Positions 1 to 9,816 of a DNA stretch of 64,000 nucleotides are shown here, one piece after another; position 1 is the first letter of the stretch; each line of letters opens with the position of its first letter. The translations under genes were made by a program, and so were the position numbers. The stretch is taken from the NCBI RefSeq assembly GCF_900156745.1, contig NZ_LT707065.1:3596001-3660000 (forward strand), given 5' to 3'. Under the pieces are notes generated by a model that had not been told where the DNA came from, searched no databases, and was given only the letters and a program-made list of their open reading frames with translations. This stretch comes from Achromobacter sp. MFA1 R4. Lineage in GTDB: Bacteria; Pseudomonadota; Gammaproteobacteria; Burkholderiales; Burkholderiaceae_B.

Positions 1-1
1 G

Positions 2-184
2 GGCGGAGGGATCGTCGGGGGCGTCCTGCTCGCCCGCGCGGGCGTCGCCGCATTCTCGCCCGCGCTGCTGGCACTGCTGGCCGCGACGCTGGTGGTGGCG
101 GGCGCGGCCAGCCGTCACGGCTTTCCGGGGCAGCGCGGGCGAGGCGCCGGCCTTACCGCAGATCCCCGCAGGGCCACCCCGTAA
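2..184 (+). CDS. C-terminal fragment of an MFS-type membrane transporter (5' truncated)
   Basis: An open frame enters from the left edge and stops at TAA 182-184, leaving about 60 residues. They begin with a glycine-rich helix (GGGIVGGVLLARAG), continue with a second hydrophobic helix (LLALLAATLVVAGAASR) and end in a basic, disordered tail. This is the usual look of the last two transmembrane helices of a major facilitator superfamily permease. The substrate cannot be judged because the rest of the gene lies outside the window. It is convergent with the ACC deaminase gene, whose stop codon is only 14 bp away. I see no terminator in that gap. Confidence 0.55.
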   Translation, partial: GGGIVGGVLLARAGVAAFSPALLALLAATLVVAGAASRHGFPGQRGRGAGLTADPRRATP

Positions 185-198
185 CGCCGAAGCCGCCG

Positions 199-1215
199 TT
201 ATCCGTTGCGGTAGAGAAAGCTGTAGGCGTTGATCGCCGGCACCCCTCCCAGGTGCGCATACAGAACCTTCGATCCGGCGGGAATCTCCCCTTTGCGGAT
301 GATGTCCATCATCCCCTGCATGGATTTTCCTTCGTACACGGGGTCGGTCATCATGCCTTCCAGCCGGGCGCAGGTGCGGATGGCGTCATTGGTTTCGGGC
401 GAGGGCAGGCCGTAGGCCGGATAGGCATAGCGCGTGTCCAGCACCACGTCCTTGTCTTCGATCGGCTTTTCAAGTCCCACCAGATCGGCGGTGCGCCGCG
501 CAATGCGCAGGATCTGGGCCCGAGTCTGGTCGGGCGTGGCCGATGCGTCGATGCCGATGACGCGGTCGGCGCGCCCGTCGGCCGCAAAGCCCACGACCAT
601 GCCGGCCTGGGTGCTGCCCGTGACCGCGCAGACGACGATGTAGTCGAACTTGAAGCCCAGCTCGGCCTCCTGGCGCCGCACCTCTTCGGCAAAGCCCACG
701 TAGCCCAGCCCGCCCAGTTCATGGTCCGAGGCGCCCGCCGGAATCGCGTAGGGCTTGCCGCCGCGCCGTTTGACGTCTTCCAGCGCCTCTTCCCAGCTCT
801 GGCGAAAGCCGATGTCAAAACCCTGGTCCACCAGCCGCACGTCCGCGCCCATCAGGCGGCTCATCATGATGTTGCCGACGCGGTCGTAGACCGCGTCCGA
901 ATAATCCACCCAGTTCTCCTGGACCAGCACGCAGGCCAGGCCCAGCTTGGCGGCTACCGCCGCGACCATGCGGGTGTGGTTGGACTGGATGCCGCCGATG
1001 GTGACGAGCGTGTCGCAGCCTTGCTCCAACGCCTGCGGGATCAGGTATTCGAGCTTGCGCAGCTTGTTGCCGCCGAAGGCCAGGCCGCTGTTGCAGTCCT
1101 CGCGCTTGGCGTAGATCTCGACCTTGCCGCCCAGGTGCTGGGACAGGCGGTCGAGCTTTTCAATGGGGGTGTCGCCGAAGGTCAGGCGATGGCGGGGGAA
1201 ACGTTGCAGATCCAT
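199..1215 (-). CDS. acdS: 1-aminocyclopropane-1-carboxylate (ACC) deaminase
   Basis: A PLP-dependent fold-type II enzyme that opens the cyclopropane ring of ACC, giving 2-oxobutyrate and ammonia. In plant-associated bacteria this lowers the host's ethylene precursor. The start at 1215 gives 338 aa, the standard AcdS length. It is preceded by AGGAG at good spacing, whereas a longer frame to 1266 has no such support. Residues that separate true ACC deaminase from D-cysteine desulfhydrase are all present by count: PLP lysine K51 in GGNKLRKL, S78-N79 in GGIQSNH, Y294-E295 in DPVYEGK, and L322 in YAHLGG. It is cytoplasmic. It is divergent from an Lrp-family gene at 1409, the usual acdS-acdR arrangement, which implies ACC-responsive activation. 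The assignment is firm. Confidence 0.95.
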   Translation of the reverse strand: MDLQRFPRHRLTFGDTPIEKLDRLSQHLGGKVEIYAKREDCNSGLAFGGNKLRKLEYLIPQALEQGCDTLVTIGGIQSNHTRMVAAVAAKLGLACVLVQENWVDYSDAVYDRVGNIMMSRLMGADVRLVDQGFDIGFRQSWEEALEDVKRRGGKPYAIPAGASDHELGGLGYVGFAEEVRRQEAELGFKFDYIVVCAVTGSTQAGMVVGFAADGRADRVIGIDASATPDQTRAQILRIARRTADLVGLEKPIEDKDVVLDTRYAYPAYGLPSPETNDAIRTCARLEGMMTDPVYEGKSMQGMMDIIRKGEIPAGSKVLYAHLGGVPAINAYSFLYRNG

Positions 1216-1408
1216 GGGGGCTCCTGGTGATCCTGGCAGGGTCCGCGCCAGCGGCGGGACTTGCAAAAATCATAGAAATCATGGGGTTGCGGGGTCAATT
1301 GCGTATTTTTTTAAATCGTTAAATCAAAAAATCGTTTATTCGGATTAATGGATTTATTATTTCGAAAACAAAATCCGCCACGAAATATAATTTTCAGGGA
1401 CGTATCGC
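1216..1408. promoter_or_regulatory. acdS-acdR divergent promoter region
   Basis: A 193-bp divergent intergenic region. About 1290-1395 is strongly AT-rich, in contrast to the GC-rich surroundings, with runs such as TTTTTTTAAATCGTTAAAT. It must hold both promoters and, by analogy with other acdR-acdS pairs, the AcdR (Lrp-type) binding site. AGGGA at 1396-1400 is the ribosome binding site of acdR. I could not define one exact operator. Confidence 0.6.
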
Positions 1409-1879
1409 ATGACCGCCGTTTTCACGCTCGACCGCATCGACCGGCAGATTCTGCGCATCCTCCAGGAGGACGCGCAGATCACCAACCTGGACCTGAGCGC
1501 GCGCGTGCACCTGAGTCCGGCCGCGTGCCTGCGGCGCGTCGAACGGCTAAGGAGCGAAGGCGTCATCAGAAAGACCGTGGCGCTGCTGGAGCCCGCCGAC
1601 GTGGACATGGCCACGCTGGTCATCGTGGGCGTGGTGCTGGACCGCTCCACGCCCGACTCGTTCACCGACTTCGAGGAAGCGGCCAAGGGCATCAGCGGCT
1701 GCCTGGAATGCCATCTGGTCGCGGGGGAGTTCGACTACTTCCTCATGCTGCGCATACGGGATCTGGAACGCTTCAACAAGCTGCATGCGGGCGAGATCAT
1801 CAAGCTGCCTGGCGTACGCCAGATCCGTACGTTTTTCGTCCTGAAAGAGATCATGTCGACCACCGCGCTTCCGGTTTGA
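1409..1879 (+). CDS. acdR: Lrp/AsnC-family regulator of ACC deaminase
   Basis: A 156-aa transcription factor with an N-terminal winged helix-turn-helix (about residues 6-65, including ITNLDLSARVHLSPAACLRR) and a C-terminal RAM ligand-binding domain (about 70-150). Lrp-type proteins form octamers and bind AT-rich DNA. The length is typical. The ATG at 1409 has AGGGA 8 bp upstream. Its position divergent from a bona fide acdS identifies it as AcdR, the known ACC- and nitrogen-responsive activator of that gene. The family is certain. The specific role follows from context. Confidence 0.88.
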   Translation: MTAVFTLDRIDRQILRILQEDAQITNLDLSARVHLSPAACLRRVERLRSEGVIRKTVALLEPADVDMATLVIVGVVLDRSTPDSFTDFEEAAKGISGCLECHLVAGEFDYFLMLRIRDLERFNKLHAGEIIKLPGVRQIRTFFVLKEIMSTTALPV

Positions 1880-2207
1880 CGCGGCTTAAATGCAACACTT
1901 GGCTTTCAGGCAAATCAAAATGACGCGCTGCGGCATTTTGGATTGCCAGATTTTGGTGGCGCGTAGACGGCGCAATGCCAGGGGTTCAATGGACATTCCG
2001 ATGCCGCATGAAAGCATTCCGAAAGCGCTTTGCGCGGCACAAAATTGCCGGAAGACGCCCGTAAACTCAAAGGGTTATACTCTTCGACCATAGGCTTTCA
2101 GGGCTTGTACGCGCCTTCTGCCCCTGCTATCCGCTTAACGGGAAGCCCGTGTCGCGGAAGGTTTTCCTGCATCGTATCGAGTGAAGCACTCGTAAAGGTG
2201 AAGCGAT
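1880..2207 (+). promoter_or_regulatory. Leader and promoter region of the suc operon
   Basis: A 328-bp gap with no convincing gene. It holds a -10-like TATACT at 2076-2081 without a clear -35. A small perfect hairpin (CGAGTG-AAG-CACTCG, 2178-2192) sits just before the sucA ribosome binding site AAGGTGA. The hairpin could modulate sucA translation. That role is inference. Confidence 0.4.
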
Positions 2208-5075
2208 ATGTCTTCGGAAATAGAATCTCTATCCACGTCTTACCTCTTTGGGGGTAATGCCCCCTATGTCGAGGAGCTTTACGAAGCCTACCTCGATAAC
2301 CCCGGTTCGGTTCCTGACAACTGGCGCGAATATTTCGACCAATTGCAGCACGCTCCCGCGACCGACGGCCAGGAATCCACCCGCGACCAGGCCCACGCTC
2401 CCATCGTCGAATCGTTCGCCCAGCGCGCCAAGGCCAATGCCTTCGTGCAACGCGCCGCCGAACCCGACCTGAGCGTCGCCAGCAAGCAAGTGTCGGTGCA
2501 ATCGCTGATTGCCGCCTACCGCTCGCTGGGCTCGCGCTGGGCCGACCTGGATCCGCTCAAGCGCCAGGAACGTCCGCCGATCCCCGAACTCGATCCCGCC
2601 TTCTACGGCCTGACCGAAGCCGATCTGGACCAGACCTACTCGGCCACCAACACCTACTTCACGACCGCCAGCACGATGACGCTGCGCGACATCCTGAAGG
2701 CGCTGCGCGACACGTACTGCCGCAGCATCGGTGCAGAATTCACCCACATCTCCGATCCCGCCGCCAAGCGCTGGATCCAGGAACGCCTGGAAACCACGCT
2801 GGGCGCGCCCACGTACACGGCGGAAGAAAAGCGCCACATCCTGCAGCAGCTCACCGAGTCCGAAGGACTGGAACGCTTCCTGCACACCAAGTACGTCGGC
2901 CAGAAGCGCTTCTCGCTGGAAGGCGGCGAAAGCTTCATCGCCTCGATGGACGAAGTGGTCAACCACGCCGGTGAAAACGGCGTCCAGGAAATCGTGGTCG
3001 GCATGGCCCACCGCGGCCGCCTGAACCTGCTCGTGAACATCATGGGCAAGATGCCCGGCGACCTGTTCGCCGAGTTCGAAGGCAAGCACGCCGAAGGCCT
3101 GACCGACGGCGACGTGAAGTACCACAACGGCTTCTCCAGCGACCTGTCCACGCGCGGCGGCCCCGTCCACCTGTCGCTGGCCTTCAACCCGTCGCACCTT
3201 GAAATCGTCAACCCCGTCGTCGAAGGCAGCGCCCGCGCGCGCCAGGAACGCCGCGGCGATGCCGAAGGCAAGCAAGTGCTGCCGGTGCTGGTGCACGGCG
3301 ACGCGGCCTTTGCCGGCCAGGGCGTCGTGATGGAAACCCTGAACCTGGCCCAGACGCGCGGCTACGGTACGGGCGGCACCCTGCACATCGTCATCAACAA
3401 CCAGATCGGCTTCACCACGTCCGACCCGCGCGACTCGCGTTCGACGCTGTATTGCACCGACGTGGTCAAGATGATCGAAGCCCCGGTGTTCCACGTCAAC
3501 GGCGACGACCCCGAAGCCGTGGTGTTCGTCACCAAGCTGGCCCTGGACTACCGCCTGCAGTTCCGCCACGACGTCGTCGTGGACATCGTCTGCTTCCGCA
3601 AGCTGGGCCACAACGAACAAGACACCCCGTCGCTGACGCAGCCCCTGATGTACAAGCGCATCGGCCACCACCCCGGCACGCGCAAGCTGTACGCCGACAA
3701 GCTGACCACGCAAGGCGTGCTGGCCGAAGGCGAAGCCGATCAGCTCGTCAAGGACTACCGCCAGCTCATGGAAGACGGCCAGCGCACCATCGAACCGGTG
3801 CTGACCGACTACAAGAGCAAGTACGCCATCGACTGGTCGCCGTTCCTGGGCGCCAAGTGGACCGACCAGGCCGACACCGCCGTGCCGCTGGCTGAACTGA
3901 AGCGCATCGGCGAACGCATCACCACCGTGCCGGAAGGCTTCACGGTGCACCCGCTGGTCGCCAAGCTGCTGAACGACCGCCGCACCATGGCCAAGGGCGA
4001 AATGAACCTGGACTGGGGCATGGGCGAGCACCTCGCCTTCGCGACCCTGGTGTCCTCGGGCTACGCCATCCGCATCACCGGCCAGGACTCGGGCCGCGGC
4101 ACGTTCACGCACCGCCACGCCGTGCTGCACGACCAGAACCGCGAACGCTGGAACGACGGCACCTACATTCCGCTGCAGAACGTGTCGGAAGGCCAGGCGC
4201 CGTTCACCGTCATCGACTCCGTGCTGTCCGAAGAGGCGGTGCTGGGCTTTGAATACGGCTACTCCAGCGCCGAGCCCAACACGCTGACCATCTGGGAAGG
4301 CCAGTTCGGCGACTTCGTCAACGGCGCCCAGGTCGTGATCGACCAGTTCATCAGCTCCGGCGAAGCCAAGTGGGGCCGCCAGTCGGGCCTGACCCTGATG
4401 CTGCCGCACGGCTACGAAGGCCAGGGCCCCGAGCACTCGTCGGGCCGCATCGAGCGCTTCCTGCAGCTGTGCGCCGACAACAACATGCAAGTGGTCCAGC
4501 CGACCTCGGCCTCGCAGATCTTCCACGTTCTGCGCCGCCAGATGATCCGCCCGTTCCGCAAGCCGCTGGTGCTGTTCACGCCGAAGTCGCTGCTGCGCAA
4601 CAAGGACGCGGGTTCGCCCCTGACCGACCTGGCCGGCGGCAGCTTCCGCCCGGTCATCGGCGAGGTCGACGAGGCCATCGACGCCGGCAAGGTCAAGCGC
4701 GTGCTGGCTTGCTCGGGCAAGGTGTACTACGACCTGGTCAACGCCCGCCGCGAGCGTGGCGCCGACCACGTCGCCATCGTCCGTGTCGAGCAGCTCTATC
4801 CGTTTGCGCACAAGTCGTTCGAAGCCGAACTGCGCAAGTATCCGAAGGCCACCGAAGTCATCTGGGTGCAGGACGAACCCCAGAACCAAGGCGCCTGGTT
4901 CTACGTTCAGCATCACGTGTACGAGAACATGGTCGAAGGCCAGAAGCTGGGCTACGCAGGCCGTGCCGCGTCGGCATCGCCGGCCGTGGGCTACCTGGCC
5001 AAGCACCAGGAGCAGCAGAAGGCCCTGATCGAAACGGCCTTCGCGCCCAAGTTCAAGGTCATGTTGACGAAGTAA
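2208..5075 (+). CDS. sucA: 2-oxoglutarate dehydrogenase E1 component
   Basis: The 955-aa thiamine-diphosphate E1 subunit decarboxylates 2-oxoglutarate and transfers the succinyl group to the lipoyl arm of SucB in the TCA cycle. The N-terminal SucB-binding segment is recognisable (YLFGGNAPYVEELYEAYL). Catalytic-core landmarks include the histidine in GMAHRGRLNLL (H268) and the ThDP/Mg motif running from G364-D365 (HGDAAFAGQG) to N397-N398 (INNQIGF). The C-terminal part contains the pyrimidine-domain run HRHAVLHDQN and the LPHGYEGQGPEHSSGR segment. The length is normal for proteobacterial SucA. It heads the sucA-sucB-lpdA operon. The ATG at 2208 follows AAGGTGA. Confidence 0.97.
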   Translation: MSSEIESLSTSYLFGGNAPYVEELYEAYLDNPGSVPDNWREYFDQLQHAPATDGQESTRDQAHAPIVESFAQRAKANAFVQRAAEPDLSVASKQVSVQSLIAAYRSLGSRWADLDPLKRQERPPIPELDPAFYGLTEADLDQTYSATNTYFTTASTMTLRDILKALRDTYCRSIGAEFTHISDPAAKRWIQERLETTLGAPTYTAEEKRHILQQLTESEGLERFLHTKYVGQKRFSLEGGESFIASMDEVVNHAGENGVQEIVVGMAHRGRLNLLVNIMGKMPGDLFAEFEGKHAEGLTDGDVKYHNGFSSDLSTRGGPVHLSLAFNPSHLEIVNPVVEGSARARQERRGDAEGKQVLPVLVHGDAAFAGQGVVMETLNLAQTRGYGTGGTLHIVINNQIGFTTSDPRDSRSTLYCTDVVKMIEAPVFHVNGDDPEAVVFVTKLALDYRLQFRHDVVVDIVCFRKLGHNEQDTPSLTQPLMYKRIGHHPGTRKLYADKLTTQGVLAEGEADQLVKDYRQLMEDGQRTIEPVLTDYKSKYAIDWSPFLGAKWTDQADTAVPLAELKRIGERITTVPEGFTVHPLVAKLLNDRRTMAKGEMNLDWGMGEHLAFATLVSSGYAIRITGQDSGRGTFTHRHAVLHDQNRERWNDGTYIPLQNVSEGQAPFTVIDSVLSEEAVLGFEYGYSSAEPNTLTIWEGQFGDFVNGAQVVIDQFISSGEAKWGRQSGLTLMLPHGYEGQGPEHSSGRIERFLQLCADNNMQVVQPTSASQIFHVLRRQMIRPFRKPLVLFTPKSLLRNKDAGSPLTDLAGGSFRPVIGEVDEAIDAGKVKRVLACSGKVYYDLVNARRERGADHVAIVRVEQLYPFAHKSFEAELRKYPKATEVIWVQDEPQNQGAWFYVQHHVYENMVEGQKLGYAGRAASASPAVGYLAKHQEQQKALIETAFAPKFKVMLTK

Positions 5076-5100
5076 CCTTTACTTGATGCACGCGCCGCGG

Positions 5101-5139
5101 GCGGCAAGCGTTCCGGAACCCCGTTTCGAACCTTGCCGC
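5101..5139 (+). other. Intercistronic stem-loop between sucA and sucB
   Basis: GCGGCAAG (5101-5108) pairs perfectly with CTTGCCGC (5132-5139). The loop itself contains the palindrome GTTCCGGAAC. No T-run follows, so this is more likely an mRNA processing or stabilising hairpin than a terminator. It may set the unequal expression of E1 and E2. Confidence 0.45.
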
Positions 5140-5178
5140 GCCGCGTGACAAGAACACACTCTCTACGGAATAAACAAA

Positions 5179-6414
5179 ATGGCTATTACCGACGTCGTCG
5201 TTCCCCAACTTTCCGAATCCGTCTCCGAAGCGACCCTGCTGACCTGGAAGAAGCAGCCCGGCGCTGCCGTTGAAGCGGACGAAATCCTGATCGAAGTCGA
5301 AACCGACAAGGTCGTGCTGGAAGTGCCGGCCCCCGCCTCGGGCGTGCTGTCCGAAATCGTCAAGGGCGATGGCAGCACCGTGACCTCCGGCGAAGTGCTG
5401 GCCCGCATCGACACGGCCGCCAAGGCTGGCGCCGCCGCCACCGCGCCCGCCGAAGCCCCCAAGGCCGCTGAACAAGCCGCCGCCGCGCCGGCCCCCGCCG
5501 CTGCTGCCCCGGCCTCGACGGCCGCCGCTGGCGTCGCGTCGCCCGCCGCCTCCAAGATCCTGGCCGAGAAGGGCGTTGACGCCGCTTCCGTGGCTGGCAC
5601 CGGCCGCGACGGCCGCGTGACCAAGGGCGACGCCCTGGCCGCCAGCGCGCAGCCCAAGGCCGCGCCCGCCAAGGCTGCCGCCGCGCCCGCCCCGACCACG
5701 CTGTCGCTGGATGGCCGTCCGGAACAGCGCGTGCCGATGAGCCGCCTGCGCGCCCGCATCGCCGAGCGCCTGCTGCAATCGCAACAAGAAAACGCGATCC
5801 TGACGACGTTCAACGAAGTCAATATGCAGGCCGTGATCGACCTGCGCGCCAAGTACAAGGACAAGTTCGAAAAGGAACACGGCATCAAGCTGGGCTTCAT
5901 GTCGTTCTTCGTCAAGGCCGCCGTTGCCGCGCTGAAGAAGTACCCGCTGATCAACGCCTCGATCGATGGCAAGGACATCATCTACCACGGCTACTTCGAC
6001 ATCGGTATCGCTGTCGGCAGCCCGCGTGGCCTGGTGGTGCCGATCCTGCGCAACGCCGACCAGCTGTCCATCGCCGACATCGAAAAGACCATCGCCGACT
6101 TCGGCCGCCGCGCCGCTGACGGCAAGCTGGGCATCGAAGAAATGACCGGTGGCACGTTCTCGATCTCCAACGGCGGCGTGTTCGGTTCGATGCTGTCGAC
6201 CCCGATCATCAACCCGCCGCAATCGGCCATCCTGGGCGTGCACGCCACCAAGGATCGCGCCGTCGTCGAAAACGGCCAGATCGTCATCCGCCCGATGAAC
6301 TACCTGGCCCTGTCCTACGACCACCGCATCATCGACGGCCGCGAAGCCGTGCTGGGCCTGGTCGCCATGAAGGACGCCCTGGAAGATCCGCAGCGCCTGT
6401 TGCTGGACCTGTAA
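5179..6414 (+). CDS. sucB: 2-oxoglutarate dehydrogenase E2 component (dihydrolipoyl succinyltransferase)
   Basis: The 411-aa core subunit of the 2-oxoglutarate dehydrogenase complex transfers succinyl from the lipoyl arm to CoA. The lipoyl domain (1-75) carries the attachment lysine K44 in [12 protein letters not shown] long Ala/Pro linker follows, then the peripheral subunit-binding domain ([18 protein letters not shown], about 115-150), a second Ala/Pro linker, and the catalytic domain ending in [13 protein letters not shown] with active-site H382 and D386. There is one lipoyl domain, as is usual for this enzyme. It lies 103 bp after sucA. The linkers are highly alanine-rich, which is normal in this GC range. 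Confidence 0.97.
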   Translation: MAITDVVVPQLSESVSEATLLTWKKQPGAAVEADEILIEVETDKVVLEVPAPASGVLSEIVKGDGSTVTSGEVLARIDTAAKAGAAATAPAEAPKAAEQAAAAPAPAAAAPASTAAAGVASPAASKILAEKGVDAASVAGTGRDGRVTKGDALAASAQPKAAPAKAAAAPAPTTLSLDGRPEQRVPMSRLRARIAERLLQSQQENAILTTFNEVNMQAVIDLRAKYKDKFEKEHGIKLGFMSFFVKAAVAALKKYPLINASIDGKDIIYHGYFDIGIAVGSPRGLVVPILRNADQLSIADIEKTIADFGRRAADGKLGIEEMTGGTFSISNGGVFGSMLSTPIINPPQSAILGVHATKDRAVVENGQIVIRPMNYLALSYDHRIIDGREAVLGLVAMKDALEDPQRLLLDL

Positions 6415-6431
6415 TCTCGACGCCCCTGGCC

Positions 6432-6465
6432 GGCGCCGCGCGCGACCCGCAAGTCGCGCGGCGCC
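6432..6465 (+). other. GC-rich stem-loop between sucB and lpdA
   Basis: GGCGCCGCGCGCGA (6432-6445) pairs with TCGCGCGGCGCC (6454-6465) with one 2-nt bulge, and GCCGG/CCGGC flanks extend it. No U-tract follows. It may be a partial attenuator or a decay-blocking hairpin between E2 and E3. Confidence 0.45.
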
Positions 6466-6546
6466 CGGGCCGGCTCCCCGCCGGCCCGCAGCACGACCAC
6501 GCTGGGCAGGAAGTGCGCTTCTTCATCCCTCATCCGCGAGAACACT

Positions 6547-7974
<1,428 letters not shown>

Positions 7975-8000
7975 GCCGCGCTTGACCTCTGCAAGACCGG

Positions 8001-8030
8001 GGCGGGTTCCAGGACCCGCCCTTTTCTTTA
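8001..8030 (+). terminator. Rho-independent terminator of the suc operon
   Basis: GGCGGGT (8001-8007) pairs with ACCCGCC (8014-8020) and is followed directly by CTTTTCTTTA. This is a classical intrinsic terminator 26 bp after lpdA. Confidence 0.85.
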
Positions 8031-8080
8031 TTGCCCTGTTGTTTATCGCCTTTTTTCATTCAGCCTGATCCGGTTCCCAC

Positions 8081-9172
8081 ATGAACGTCAGCGAATACTA
8101 CGAACACGCCTTGGCCGAACGCGGCTACAAGCCCGACGAAGCGCAGAAGAAGGCGATCGACCGCTTGCAGCGCTATTACGACGAATGGGTCAAGTTCAAG
8201 TCGATGCGCTCGAACGCGCTCAAGAAGCTGTTGAACCGTCCCGACGTGCCCCGGGGCGTCTATCTGTGGGGCGGCGTGGGCCGCGGCAAGAGCTTCCTGA
8301 TGGATGCGTTCTACGCCACCGTGCCGGTCGTGCGCAAGACGCGCCTGCACTTTCACGAATTCATGCGCGGCGTGCACCGCGAGCTGGAGGAAGTGAAGGG
8401 CATGCAGGATCCGCTGGACGAGGTCGCCAAGCGCGTGGCCAAGCGCTACCGGCTGATCTGCTTCGATGAATTCCACGTGTCCGATGTGGCGGACGCGATG
8501 ATCCTGCACCGCTTGCTGCTCAAGCTGTTCGAATACGGCACGTCCTTCGTGATGACGTCCAACTACGAACCGTCCACGCTGTACACCGACGGGCTGCACC
8601 GCGACCGCGTGCTGCCCGCCATCGCGCTGATCCAGTCGCGCATGGACGTCATGAACGTGGATGCGGGCGTGGACTACCGCCGCCGCTCGCTGGAGCAGGT
8701 GCAGAGCTACCACACGCCGCTGGACGAGCACGCGCAGCAGGCGCTGCAGGCGGCCTTCGATGCGCTGGCCGATACGCCGCCGCAGGAGCCCGTGCTGCAC
8801 ATCGAGCATCGCGAGATCCGCGCGCTGGCGCTGGGCGGCTCGGTGGTGTGGTTCGATTTCGCCACGCTGTGCGGCGGTCCGCGTTCGCAGAACGACTATC
8901 TGGAACTGGCCAACCGCTTCCACGCGGTGATTCTTTCTGGCGTGCCGCGCATGGGCCCCCGCCAGGCGTCCGAGGCGCGTCGCTTTACCTGGCTGATCGA
9001 CGTGTTCTATGACCACCGCGTCAAGCTCATCATGTCCGCCGAGTGCGAGCCCGAAGAGATCTACACGCAGGGCGCGCTGGCCAACGAGTTCCATCGCACG
9101 GTCTCGCGCATTCTTGAAATGCAGTCGCGCGAATACCTGGAATCGGAGCGCCGCCTGGCCGCGACGTTGTAG
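8081..9172 (+). CDS. zapE: AFG1-family cell-division ATPase ZapE
   Basis: A 363-aa P-loop ATPase of the AFG1/ZapE family. In E. coli ZapE associates with the Z-ring and destabilises FtsZ polymers in the presence of ATP. Walker A is GGVGRGKS (64-71), Walker B is LICFDEF with D129-E130, and the sensor-like MTSNYEPSTLY and C-terminal SARRF-type run (SEARRFTWLID) are present. The length matches the bacterial family. There is no signal peptide or membrane segment, so it is a peripheral cytoplasmic protein. It follows the suc terminator by 50 bp and appears to be a single-gene unit. Confidence 0.92.
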   Translation: MNVSEYYEHALAERGYKPDEAQKKAIDRLQRYYDEWVKFKSMRSNALKKLLNRPDVPRGVYLWGGVGRGKSFLMDAFYATVPVVRKTRLHFHEFMRGVHRELEEVKGMQDPLDEVAKRVAKRYRLICFDEFHVSDVADAMILHRLLLKLFEYGTSFVMTSNYEPSTLYTDGLHRDRVLPAIALIQSRMDVMNVDAGVDYRRRSLEQVQSYHTPLDEHAQQALQAAFDALADTPPQEPVLHIEHREIRALALGGSVVWFDFATLCGGPRSQNDYLELANRFHAVILSGVPRMGPRQASEARRFTWLIDVFYDHRVKLIMSAECEPEEIYTQGALANEFHRTVSRILEMQSREYLESERRLAATL

Positions 9173-9182
9173 CAATGCCTCA

Positions 9183-9207
9183 CCCGGTCCTATTTTCAAG
9201 GACCGGG
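9183..9207 (+). terminator. Stem-loop after zapE (probable terminator, weak U-tract)
   Basis: CCCGGTCCT (9183-9191) pairs perfectly with AGGACCGGG (9199-9207) around a 7-nt AT-rich loop, 11 bp after the zapE stop. The following bases (GCCGTCTGTCATTG) are only partly T-rich. Confidence 0.55.
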
Positions 9208-9220
9208 GCCGTCTGTCATT

Positions 9221-9239
9221 GTTAATGCAAGTCATTATC
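9221..9239 (+). promoter_or_regulatory. Candidate Fur box upstream of the ECF sigma gene
   Basis: GTTAATGCAAGTCATTATC matches the 19-bp Fur consensus GATAATGATAATCATTATC at 15 of 19 positions, with the right half perfect. It lies 44 bp upstream of the sigma-factor start, where Fur repression of a FecI-type regulator is expected. Confidence 0.7.
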
Positions 9240-9282
9240 AATTAAGATTCCGAGACTTTGGTTCACCGCCGCAGTCTCAACC

Positions 9283-9816
9283 TTGTCCTCCACCTTGCTT
9301 TCCTCGTCGGGTCCGTGCGTCGACACCCCGGCCGCGCCCGTCGATGGCTTGTATCGCGAACATCGCCCCTGGCTGTTCGGATGGCTGCGCCGCAAGCTCG
9401 GCTGCGAGCACCGCGCCGAGGACCTGGCGCAGGACGTATTTGTCCGGGTGATCCAGGGCCGCAAGCAGGTGCGCGCCCATGAGGCCCGCGCACTGCTCAC
9501 CACCATTGCCAAGGGCCTGGTGGTGGATCACCAGCGCCATGCCGCGCTGGAGCATGCCTACCTTGCCTATCTGGCCGCCGTGCCAGAATCCTATGCGCCG
9601 TCTCCCGAAGCGCAGGCCGAGCAGTTGCAGGCGCTGGTCGAACTGGACCGCCTGTTGGACGGGCTGCCGCCCAAGGCCCGCGCGGCGTTCCTGCTGTCGC
9701 AGCTGGACGGCCTGACCTATCCCGAGATCGCCGAACGACTGGGCGTGTCATTGAGCTCGGTGCAACAGTACATGGTGCGTGCGATGTCCGCGTGCTATGC
9801 GGCGATCCATGCCTGA
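9283..9816 (+). CDS. FecI-type ECF sigma factor
   Basis: A 177-aa extracytoplasmic-function sigma factor. Region 2 covers about residues 22-85 (YREHRPWLFGWLRRKLG, then RAEDLAQDVFVRV). Region 4 covers about 115-170 (LPPKARAAFLLSQLDGLTYPEIAERLGVSLSSVQQYMVRA), with the helix-turn-helix in the second half. FecI-type sigmas direct transcription of the receptor gene when their FecR partner is triggered by a loaded outer-membrane receptor. The only in-frame starts near the domain boundary are TTG codons (9283 or 9295) without a clear ribosome binding site, so the N-terminus is uncertain. It overlaps the FecR gene by 8 bp, indicating coupling. Confidence 0.9.
   Translation: MSSTLLSSSGPCVDTPAAPVDGLYREHRPWLFGWLRRKLGCEHRAEDLAQDVFVRVIQGRKQVRAHEARALLTTIAKGLVVDHQRHAALEHAYLAYLAAVPESYAPSPEAQAEQLQALVELDRLLDGLPPKARAAFLLSQLDGLTYPEIAERLGVSLSSVQQYMVRAMSACYAAIHA

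Noticed and set aside
1890-2093. Small open frame upstream of sucA
   Set aside because: No ribosome binding site or family features. It lies in the probable leader of the suc operon.
2229-5006. 925-codon minus-strand open frame opposite sucA
   Set aside because: Shadow of sucA. No domain or plausible start signal.
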